A model generated the notes under the pieces. It saw only the letters and a list, made by a program, of their open reading frames with translations, made no database searches and was not told the origin of the DNA. DNA of 64,000 nt. Source: Dactylis glomerata. Taxonomy: Eukaryota; Streptophyta; Magnoliopsida; Poales; Poaceae. The translations under genes were made by a program, and so were the position numbers. The stretch covers positions 3,644,946 to 3,708,945 of the forward strand of contig QXEO01000431.1 in NCBI GenBank assembly GCA_007115705.1, written 5' to 3'. Below, piece by piece: positions 55,082 to 64,000 of this stretch (positions are counted from its first letter, which is position 1; each line of letters begins with the position of its first letter).

Positions 55082-58000
55082 CTGCAATGTGTCGTGGGTA
55101 ACAAATTTGTGTTATTTCTGTTGGACTCATGAAGTACTCACTCATTCTTGTCTGATACTCTGGCGCACTCTTTACCCAATTGCCAAGCAGCTGCTACACC
55201 AAGCTCAGTCAAGGTTGCTGGTGGTGGCCTCCTGAAATGCACTGAAATTGTGTCAAAGTGTGACTGGTCTTGATCAGGGTTTTCCTTCCAGACTGCCTTC
55301 AAGGTGCTGCCACTCAAGTGTTATGACGGTATCTTGAGTATGGATTGGTTAAGTACTCTGGGACTCATGCATATCGACTGGAAGCTGAAGTGGTTGTCCT
55401 TTGACCGTTTCAAAGAACATGTGTTTCTGCCAGGCAAATTACCTGACAACCTGCCTTGCCAATGGTATGCTCTATTCCTCTTACAACCTGATAGTGTGAC
55501 AGTGGTTCCACCTGAGATTCAGAAGCTGCTGGACAAGTTTCCTGAGCTTTTCGAAGCACCAACTAGACTTCCCCCTCGCAGCGGATGTGATCACCACATT
55601 CCATTGCTTCCTGGCGCCACTCCAGTGCACAGCAGGCCTTACCGCCACTCCCCTGAGATGAAGAATGAAATTGAGCAACATATTGCTAAAATGCTGGCCA
55701 GCGGCGTGATTTGACCCAACACTAGTGCTTTCGCCTCTTCGCTGATTATGGTTAAGAAGAAAGATCTGTCTTGGCGGCCATGCATTGATTACCGGCGCCT
55801 CAATGCCATTACTTCCAAGACCCGCTAACCACTTCCTGTTATCGATGAGTTGCTTGATGAGCTGCATGGTGCTTGTTGGTTTTCTAAGCTAGACCTTCGA
55901 GCTGGTTATCACCAAATCTGCCTGGCTCCAGGCGAAGAATACAAGACTGCGTTCCATACGCATCATGGCCACTATGAGTTCTTGGTCATGGCTTTGGTTT
56001 GACAGGGGCGCCCGCAACATTCCAGAACGTCATGAACAAGACATGGGCACCTGTTCTGTGTCGTTATGCATTGGTTTTCTTTGACGACATCCTAGTATAT
56101 AGTGCCACTTATGCAGACCATCTGATTCATCTTGAGCATGTTTTGTCCCTCTTGTCTGATCAACAATGGAGAGGCAAGATGTCCAAGTGCGATTTTGCAC
56201 AGCAGCAAGTCCACTACCTGGGGCATGTTATCAGCAGCAAAGGAGTGGCGATTGATGAATCCAAGATCAAGGATGTCATCGAATGGCCATCACCTCAAAA
56301 TTTGAAGGAACTTCATGGATTCTTGGGCCTTTCCGGCTACTACAGGAAGTTTGTTCGTGCTTCTGGTGTCCTGAGCAAGCCTCTGTCCAACCTACTTGGC
56401 AAGCACGTCCCCTTTGTCTGGACATCTGAAACTGAAGCAGCGTTCCAGGCCCTCAAGGTTGCATTGGTTTCTGCCCCTGTCCTGGCCTTACCAGATTACC
56501 CCAAGCTGTTTGTGGTGGAGACAGACGCATCCGATACCGGTGTAGGTGTGGTTCTACTCCAAGACGATCATCCTATTGCTTTTGTCAGTAAACCACTGGG
56601 TCCCCGTACTCGCGGCCTCTCGACTTACGAGAAGGAGTACATGGCGATTTTGTTGGCAGTCGAAAAATGGCGCAGCTACCTGCAGCATGCAGAGTTCTTG
56701 ATCCGCACCTATCACAGCAGCTTAGCAAGTCTCTCGGAGAATCGTCTCCACACTCCGTGGCAACAAAAGGTGTTTACCAAGCTGCTGGGTCTCCAATTTC
56801 GCATTCAATATCGTCGTGGCAGCGAGAATCGACTGGCCGACGCATTGTCCCGTCGGCCGCACCCTGCTGAACATGCCCTTGCGCTGTCTTCGATTCAGCC
56901 TCTCTAGATGCAGGAAATCTCCGATTCATATCATGTTGATACTCGTGCCCAGGAACTGCTCCAGAAACTATCAATTGATCCAGCAGCGGTTCCCGGCTTC
57001 ACACTGCGTGACGGAATTCTTTGCTTTAACAATCGCATCTGGTTACTGGCCAATTCCGAGCTCCACACCAAAATTGACTTGGAATTGCACGCCAGTGCCG
57101 CGGGAGGGCACTCCGGCATTCCGGTGACTCTCAGGAGGGTGAAGCAACTTTTTTATTGGCAAGGTCTGAAATCTACTATCAAGAAGCTGGTTTCTGAGTG
57201 CATCACCTGTCAGAAGGAGAAACCAGACCGCGCCAAATACCCAGGTCTTCTCCAACCTTTGCCAGTGCCGGCAGCCGCCTGGCAAATCATCTCGATGGAC
57301 TTCATTGAAGGGCTTCCCCACTCTGGCCGCTGTAACTGCATCTTGGTCATGGTCGACAAGTTCTCCCGCTATGCCCATTTCATCGGTCTCTTGCACCCCT
57401 TCACGGCAGCTTCTGTGGCTGCGGCATTCATGGACAATGTCCACAAATTGCATGGTATGCCTGAGTCGATTATCTCTGACAGGGATTGAGTTTTCACAAG
57501 TGCCTTCTGGAAGGAATTGTTCTGCCGCTCGGGTACCTTCCTTCACATGAGCTCCTCTTACCACCCTCAGACCGATGGCCAGACGGAGAGAGTCAATCTG
57601 TGCCTTGAAGCCTATCTCTGTTGCTTTTGTCATGCTTGCCCTACAAAGTGGTTCCTCTGGCTCTCCTTGGCAGAATACTGGTATAACACCAGCCTGCATT
57701 CAGCTTTGGACAAGTCACCCTTCGAGGTACTCTACAATCGCCAGCCTCGCCTATTGGGACTTGCTGTAGCAGATGCCTGCCCGGTGACGGACCTGGATGT
57801 ATGGCTCGCCGAGCGCGACCTGATGACTCGTGTGCTCCAGCAACACCTTGAGCATGTCCGGCAACGCATGAAACGCCAGGAGGACAAGAATCGCTCAGAG
57901 CGCGTCTTCCAGGTTGGTGATATGGTTTTCTTGAAACTCCAGCCATATATTCAGTCCTCAGTTGCCCCCCGTGCACATCACAAGTTGCTCTTCAAGTTCT

Positions 58001-58308
58001 ATGGCCCTTACAAGATCCTGGCCAGAGTGGGAAAAGTGGCTTACCATTTGGATTTACCGGAGAGCAGCCGCATCCATCCGGTGATTCACGTGTCTCACCT
58101 CAAGAAAGCCATCAGCCAGAACTACCAAGTGCCTACTTGCTTGCCTTCTCCTGACAATGTTTTGCAGATTCCGGTTCGTATCCTGCAGAGGCGTCTTCTG
58201 TCCCAAGGCAATCGCTCCATAACCCAAGGTCTCGTTCACTAGTCATCTCAACCTGAATCCATGGCGACCTGGGAGGACATTGAGGAGCTGCAGCAGCGTT
58301 TTCCTTGA
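55082..58308 (+). pseudogene. Reina-like Pol: protease, RT, RNase H, integrase, chromodomain
   Basis: Protease (LDS-STHSF, active-site triad broken by TGA at 55130) is followed by RT blocks (CIDYRRLNAI, FSKLDLRAGYHQI, catalytic FFDDILVYS at about 56080). Then come RNase H (VVETDASDTGVGVVL, ALSRRP), integrase with HHCC finger (GGHSGIP ... CITCQKEK), ISMDFIEGLP, DRD and HPQTDGQTERVN. The chromodomain is near 58200-58300 (ATWEDIEELQQRF). Premature stops lie at 55130, 55271, 55712, 55826, 56905, 57487, 58240 and 58306, besides 55079. A one-base deletion lies near 55995 (after FLVMA). Several stops fit C-to-T or G-to-A change of methylated cytosine. The frame would naturally end inside the 3' LTR at 58459-58461. 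Confidence 0.88.
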
Positions 58309-58349
58309 GCACCGGCTTGGGGGCAAGCCGGTTTTCAAGGAAGAGGGAA

Positions 58350-58614
58350 TATTAGGCAGCGGCCCAGTACCGACCCACCTGAATCCCATGAAGGCGAGGC
58401 TCAGCCCGACAAACGCCTTCGTCGACCGAACCAACGGTACAAGGACGGCAACTACATATAGTCTTTGATAGCTCCTGGAAAGGATTGGCGAATTGGACAC
58501 GGCTGCGGCCGATACTTGTAATCTGAATCCACTGCATATTCTCCGCAGCAATTCCGCGGCTAAGAACTAGACAATTACCTCACTCGATCTATGCTTCGCT
58601 AGTAGCTGCTAACA
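58350..58614 (+). mobile_element. Reina-like 3' LTR (265 bp)
   Basis: It begins TATTAGGCAGC (TG mutated to TA) after the polypurine tract and ends GCTGCTAACA. TTTCT follows. Confidence 0.88.
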
Positions 58615-58899
58615 TTTCTGTAATATGATTTGATCGGATGGAATCGGTTTTAGTTCTTGTTGAAATATTGGGCCATTTCAGCTTGGCCCATACTAGATTT
58701 CAGAAATTCCTAGAAATCTCAAAGCCCATGTGTGTCAGCCCATGTGACATGGAGCCCATGTTTTTGGCTGCACAAAGGCAAGGGGTCGAAGCTAAGTTTA
58801 GTCCCACATGGAAACTTGGGAGAGATGTAGACCAACATATAAGGTGGGGTGTTGCACCACTTGGTAAGTGAGTGAGAAGAGAAGTGCCACACGCGCGCT

Positions 58900-58980
58900 C
58901 CTCCTCCTCCTCCTCGCTCCCTCGTCTCGACTCGACTCGACACAACACGACACGACACGACACGTCATGACACGCGCGCG
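58900..58980. repeat. Compound microsatellite in Copia LTR
   Basis: A CTC run (about 58901-58917) is followed by GACTC units (about 58928-58940), ACACG units (about 58943-58963) and a CG-rich end (ACGCGCGCGCC). It lies upstream of the TATA box, in the U3 part of the LTR. Confidence 0.75.
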
Positions 58981-59172
58981 CCGCGGTTTGCGGAATTGAG
59001 CCTCGGAGCCGAGCTTATCTTTTTGCTGCACAGGAAAACCGAACGTTTGACCGAGTCCTTGACGGACGCGTCACAGCTAGCCAGTTCGGGTCGCTCCCAG
59101 ATCGTTGTAAGCGACTCGGACGTGCGACGTGGGTGTGGCCCATGTTGCCTAGGGTTTCTCCGCTGCGCCGCC

Positions 59173-59179
59173 TATATAA
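59173..59179 (+). promoter_or_regulatory. TATA box of the Copia LTR
   Basis: TATATAA in CGCCTATATAAACTC is followed about 45 bp later by TCTAGGGTTTTG, a usual leader motif. Confidence 0.65.
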
Positions 59180-59754
59180 ACTCTTGCCTGGCTACCGCCG
59201 CACACACCTGAAACCGATCTAGGGTTTTGCCACCTCTCGCTGCTTGCACTGCCTCCGTAGTCTACCTCATCCCGAGCGCCGGCGTGCACCGGTGAACAGG
59301 AGAGCAGGTCTCTGGAACCACTCGCCTTTGCGATCCTGTACGGGAGAGGGCGAATTAGGTTTTTGGGAAGCGCTCTGCGCGACTGCTCAAGCTCTTCATC
59401 ACGGGTCGTCTTCCATCCAAGTCGGGCGGTGCAGCCTACCGCCGTCTTCATCGCCGTCTGCTTCGACCGGTCTACTCCAACGTTGTCATCAACAACGTTA
59501 CTGCAACGACTACATCTGCAAACAAATGGTACGTGCGGTCTACTGATGTTCGTCTGTTCATCATGTTCTGCGAGTACATGTTTCGCTGCTACTTGTTTCC
59601 GCTCATCTTGCTGTTCAACGCATCTAGTATGTTCGAGTTACATGTGGTACTAGCTGGTATTGTCATGTTTAATATTCTAGAATTAATTATGGAAATTGTG
59701 CCTAATTATCCAACAATCCAAAAACCTAATTATAGGCAATTTCCTGAATTATCA

Positions 59755-62599
59755 ATGGCTGGTTTTACCGATGCACTGAGGCCAGATAAATTTACCGGTG
59801 TGCACATCAAGAGGTGGCAGTACAAGGCTGAGCTTTGGCTGACCACGATGAAAGTGTTCCAGATTAGTAAAGGCAAACCTGAAGGAACTATGTCTGACGA
59901 GGATCAGAAAAAGTTCGAGGAAGCCAATACTGTCTTTGTGGGATGCATTCTGAGCATTCTTGCTGACCGTCTGTGTGATGTGTTTATGCACATAAAAGAC
60001 GGGAAGGAGCTCTGGGACGCACTGGACGCCAAGTTTGGTGCTGCAGATGCTGGCAGTGAATTGTACATCATGGAGAGCTTTCATGATTTTAAGATGACTA
60101 AGAACCTTCATGTGGTTCAACAAGCTCATGAGATACAGTGTATTGCCAAAGAGCTCGAACTCCTTAAGTGTGCCTTACCCGACAAGTTTGTGGCGGGTTG
60201 CATTATTGCTAAGTTGCCCCCTTCATGGAGGAACTTTGCCACAGCTCTCAAACACAAGAGACAGGAGATATCAGTTGAAAATATGATAGCGTCCCTTGAT
60301 GTTGAGGAGAAGGCTCGTGCTAAGGACACTACTGAGAAAGGAGAGGGTCATGCTACTGCTAACTTTGTGCAGCAGAAAGGCAAATCCTCAGGCAAGAACA
60401 AAGGGAACTTCAAGCCCTCTTTCAACAAGCCTGTAAAGACTACAACCTTCAAGAAGAAGAAGTCGAACAGGGACATGAGTGATCTGACTTGTTTCACTTA
60501 TGGAGAGCCCGACCACTTTTCTAAGGACTGCCCAGAACGCACAGACCGCAGAGGGAAAAAGGCCAAGATTGTCAACGTCGTGACCGCTGGCAATACTGAT
60601 GGGTATGGTAAATTATTTACTGTTCTTTTGGTATTTCAATCTCCCTCTTGGTGGATTGATACGGGTGCTAACGTTCATGTGTGTGCTGACATCTCTATAT
60701 TCACTTCTTACCAGGCCGCACGGGATTCCTCCGTCCTAATGGGCAATGGGTCGCATGCCTCTGTTCATGGTGTTGGCACGGTAGATCTGAAGTTCACTTC
60801 GGGGAAGATCGTGCAACTAAGGAACGTGCAGCATGTCCCAATTATGAACAAGAATCTTGTTAGCGGTTCCCTTCTTTGCAGAGATGGGTTTAAGGTTGTT
60901 TTAGAGTCGAATAAGGTAGTCGTTTCCAAGCATGGACAATTTATTGGAAAAGGCTATGAGTGTGGAGGCTTGTTCTACTTTTCACTTTCAGATTTCTGTA
61001 ATAAATCAGTGAACCATATTTGTGGCGGTGTTAGTGATGATACCAGTGTTTGGCATTTTCGTTTATGTCACATTAATTTTGGTTTGATGAATCGGTTATC
61101 CAGCATGAGTTTAATTCCGATATTCACTATTGCCAAAGGTTCTAAGTGCCATAGTTGTGTGCAATCGAAGCAACCTCGTAAGCCTCATATGGCGGCCGAG
61201 GAGAGAAACTTGGCACCTCTAGAACTCATACATTCTGATCTATGCGAGATGAATGGTGTGTTGACAAAAAGGTGAAAAGATATATTTCATGACATTGATT
61301 GATGATGCGGCTAGATTTTGCTATGTTTACTTGTTGCAAACTAAAGATGAAGCTTTAGACTACTTTAAAATTTATAAGGCCAAAGTTGAAAATCAACTAG
61401 AGAGAAAGATCAAGTGTCTTAGGTCGGATCGTGGTGGAGAGTATTTTCCTAAAATCTTTGACGAATTCTGTGAGGAACACGGTATTATTCATGAGAGGAC
61501 GCCTCCCTACTTGCCCCAATCTAATGGGGTGGCCGAGAGGAAAAACCGCACGCTGTCTGACTTGGTGAATTCCATGCTCGACACTGCTGGTTTATCGAAG
61601 GCATGGTGGGGGAGGCTTTGTTGACTGCATGTCATGTCCTGAATAGAGTTCCAAACAAGAATAAAGAGAAAACCCCTTATGAGGAGTGGGTTGGGAGAAA
61701 GCCATCACTTTCGTATTTGCGCACTTAGGGATGCTTGGCAAAGGTCGACATTCCCATCCCAAAGAAACGCAAACTCGGACCAAAGACTGTGGATTGCATC
61801 TTTCTAGGTTATGCTCAGCGGAGCATTGGCTATAGATTTTTAGTAGTTAAATCCGAGGTACCTGATATGCATGTTGACACTATAATGGAATCTCGTGATG
61901 CAACATTTTTTAAGAATATGTTTCCTATGAAAGATATGCATAGCACTGCTAGATTTTCTTCTGAGATAATTCCTGAATCTAGTACATCTGATGATTATTT
62001 TGAGCAACCACATGAGAACGTTTTTTAGAACGTTCATGAGAAGGATGACAATGAGGCTCCTACAAGGAGCAAGAGACGGAGGACTGCAAAGTCCTTCGGT
62101 GGCGATTTCATTGTGTACCTTGTGGATGATACTCCCAAGTCCATTGCTGAGGCATATACATCACCAGATGCAGATGATTGGAAAGAAGCTGTCCAAAATG
62201 AGATGGACTCGATTCTTTCTAATGGAACATGGGAATTATTTGAGTGCCCTCATGGCTGTAAGCCTGTGGGCTGCAAGTGGGTGTTCAAGAAGAAGCTAAG
62301 GCCTGATGGTACTATTGAGAAGTACAAGGCGAGACTTATAGCGAAAGGCTACACACAGAAAGAATGCGAAGATTACTTCAACACCTATTCACCTATCGCT
62401 AGACTAACCACCATTCGAGTACTACTTTCCATGGCTGCCTCTTATGGTCTTATCGTTCATCAAATGGACGTAAATAAAACTTTCCTTAATGGAGAGTTGG
62501 AAGAGGAAATCTATATGGATCAGCTTGATGGATTTATGGTAAAAGGTGAAGAGAGAAAGGTGTGCAAGTTGTTAAAATCTTTATATGTCCTGAAACAAG
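59755..62599 (+). pseudogene. Copia Gag-Pol (Gag, protease, integrase, partial RT)
   Basis: The likely start is the ATG of MAGFTDALRPDKFTG (59755), the usual Copia Gag N terminus. Gag continues with KELWDALDAKFG and LPPSWRNF. The zinc knuckle reads CFTYGEPDHFSKDC: its second cysteine is Tyr. Protease has WWIDTGANVHV, then a GAG-pre-integrase block (VWHFRLCHINFG). Integrase has HSDLCEM, RSDRGGEY and NGVAERKN. RT starts at NEMDSILSNGTWELF and reaches QMDVNKTFLNGELEEEIYM and KLLKSLYVLKQ, before the second catalytic motif. Frame breaks lie near 61268 and 61612, and stops at 61726 (TAG) and 62026 (TAG). It is not functional. Confidence 0.85.
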
Positions 62600-64000
62600 T
62601 GATGGGTTCGTAGCATAGAAAACAAAAAATTTTCTACGCATGAACACATAAACTGGCCAAGAAACTCTACGAGATGGTAGCAACGGATACTCACCCTCGA
62701 CGACCGTGAGCGGGGATTACGTTCCCGCACAAACGTTGACGATGGAGAGTTGGTGAAGACGCACGTAGTCGACGTAGTTGTTCACTTGATGTAGTCGACG
62801 TCGTGGTTCACTTGACGATCACAAGATCGTATAGCCGGCGCCACAAGTGGCAGCGCCCCCGTACTCGCACACACGTGCAGCTCGACGTCGACTCCTCCAC
62901 GCCCTCGGTCCAGCGGGGCAGCGGAAGAAGGGATCCGCCGGACACTCCTCCACACACTTCTCCAAGTGTGTGAACTACGAACTACTATTCCGGCAGAGCT
63001 TCGCTAAGCCAAGACGGAAAGTGGGCAGCAACTATGCAAAGGAGGGAGAATCAAGAAGTGTGTTTCAAAGGAGAGAAGGGGGGTTTATATAGAGGAGGAG
63101 GGGCAGCCAAGGGGTGGCCGGCCAAGGTGCCCCCTCCTCTTCATTTCCCCTTCTTCATTCCCATTATGGTGATTACACCCTCATCAACATGAGGTAACCC
63201 CCATTTCAATGCATGACATTCATGCCAATTAAAATTCACACTTATTGATTTAATAAAACATTTTTATTTCTTTAATATTTGTTAATTCATTCAATTAACA
63301 AACATTAACAAATACACCCTTGAGTTATTTCGATATCCCGAAACAGTTTCGGTACTTTTCTGAAACAACCCTTATGCTGTCCTGTAATTCGATCGGAGTA
63401 TCGTATCCACTCAAAAACGACGACGAGCCTTAAGTGTGTCACCCTACGGTTCGTGAATAACGTGGACATGATCGAGACTCCTCTCCGATCAATAATCAAC
63501 AGCGGGATCTGGAAATCCATGATGACTCCCACTTACTCAACGATGAACTAGTGATCGTGTGAACCGGTAACGAACATAGTTAATTCCTTTTGTCTCGCGA
63601 TATTATTACTTGTCCGAGATCCGATCATTTGGTATCAACCATACCTAGTTCGATCTCGTTCCCGACAAGTCTCTTTACTCGTTCCGTGATAATGCATTCC
63701 TGTGACCTAGTCACATGCTTGCAAGCGATTCCAATGCAATATCACCGAGAAGGGCCCAGAGAATATCTTTCCGTCATCCGGATGGACAAATCCCACTCTT
63801 GATCCATGAGCCTCAACTAATACTTTCAGAGTACCCAAATCAACCTTTATAATCACCCTATTACGGTGTGACATTTGATATCATCAAAGTACCCTTCCGG
63901 TATCAGTGATTAACATGATCTCATGGTCTAAGGATTAGAACTACTTCGCATGAGTCTGATATAGCAATGAACTTGATGACTTGATCGTATTGCTATTCAT
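62600..64000 (-). mobile_element. BARE/WIS/Angela-like Copia LTR, cut by window edge
   Basis: On the minus strand the LTR ends AGCATAGAAAAC-complement ...CTACGAACCCATCA at 62600, very like the known BARE/WIS/Angela end (...ACGAACCCAACA). Next to it is broken Copia RT with no primer site, so it is a 3' LTR or solo LTR, with ACAAG (62595-62599) as its duplication. The TG end and the rest of the element lie right of the window. No gene is seen; ORFs here are chance frames. Confidence 0.75.
63084..63091 (-). promoter_or_regulatory. TATA box of the BARE/WIS/Angela-like LTR
   Basis: On the minus strand TATATAAA lies in CCTCTATATAAACCCC, about 490 bp before the LTR end. This is the place expected for the LTR promoter in this family. 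Confidence 0.6.

Larger units (their letters stand above)
53417..58614 (+). mobile_element. Reina-like chromovirus (Gypsy), complete but decayed
   Basis: The 265-bp LTRs (53417-53681 and 58350-58614) are flanked by TTTCT (53412-53416 and 58615-58619). A tRNA-Met primer site follows the 5' LTR, and AAGGAAGAGGGAA (58338-58349) is the polypurine tract. The short LTRs, 5.2-kb length and a C-terminal chromodomain after integrase fit the Reina clade. I count about 14 differences between the LTRs (about 5%), so it is much older than the Tat element. Confidence 0.85.
58658..62599 (+). mobile_element. Copia element, 3'-truncated by another LTR
   Basis: The 5' LTR starts TGTTGAAATATTGGGCC at 58658, with GTTCT as the left flank. 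I cannot place its 3' end with confidence (about 59500), as no TGGTATCAGAGC follows. The coding region has Copia order: Gag, protease, integrase, RT. Sequence breaks in the RT at 62599 where a BARE/WIS/Angela-like LTR begins, so RNase H and the 3' LTR are missing from the window. Confidence 0.75.

Noticed and set aside
58620..58657. Copia LTR starting at TGTAATATGATTT (58619-58620)
   Set aside because: The motif TGTTGAAATATTGGG at 58658 is the more typical LTR start and the intervening bases read as flank; the 3' LTR that would settle it is missing.

Overview
The window is a slab of nested transposable elements from a large grass genome, most likely a Triticeae species (wheat, Aegilops, rye or barley). 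The evidence is the repertoire: long-LTR Athila-type Gypsy elements with TGATACGTC termini and a tRNA-Asp primer site, a Tat-lineage Gypsy, a Reina-like chromovirus, two Copia families including a BARE/WIS/Angela-type LTR, and PIF/Harbinger, hAT and Stowaway DNA elements. I see no host single-copy gene, no tRNA or rRNA gene and nothing bacterial. Family names come from recognition of motifs; no database search was possible.

Layout from the outside in. (1) The left edge (1-1063) is the start of a minus-strand Athila-type LTR lying in a minus-strand Copia pol relic (1064 to about 2380). (2) A degenerate 21-bp tandem repeat (about 2390-2700) abuts a PIF/Harbinger-like element whose left end is at 2711 and whose probable right end is at 52273. 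The same 21-bp repeat reappears at 52560-52800, so about 49.6 kb of insertions split one repeat-bearing locus. (3) The Harbinger Myb-like ORF is cut at 4440 by an Athila-type array (4441-51053) flanked by the 5-bp duplication CAAGG. The ORF resumes at 51059 and is cut again by a 619-bp hAT element with an 8-bp duplication. (4) The array holds five LTRs or LTR pieces of one family and three internal regions. These share leader and/or tail sequences but carry different coding cassettes. (5) A >4.6-kb TGTAATATCCC-type LTR lies inside one array LTR and is itself cut by the next Athila-type element. (6) A 24.6-kb Tat-lineage Gypsy (19153-43754, minus strand, 334-bp LTRs, duplication GCACT) sits in the second internal region. 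(7) Inside the Tat element is a cluster of TGTAACATCCC-type long-LTR elements (about 19785-35579), including a very young element with LTRs about 99.7% identical.

Right of the nest lie a Stowaway MITE, a complete but decayed Reina-like chromovirus (53417-58614, duplication TTTCT), a Copia element truncated in its reverse transcriptase (58658-62599), and the 3' part of a minus-strand BARE/WIS/Angela-like LTR running off the window (62600-64000).

The most notable object is an intact antisense gene inside the Tat element (36308-36886, plus strand). It encodes two AT-hooks followed by a B3-like DNA-binding domain and has its own G-box and TATA box about 100 bp upstream. The element's sense polyprotein carries three nonsense codons although its two LTRs are almost identical, so this copy was probably mobilised in trans while the antisense gene stayed open. 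Other observations are the modular Athila-type cassettes, repeated polypurine-tract-like motifs in two unrelated families, paired palindromes in the TGTAACATCCC LTRs next to a breakpoint, and convergent LTRs joined at a primer binding site.
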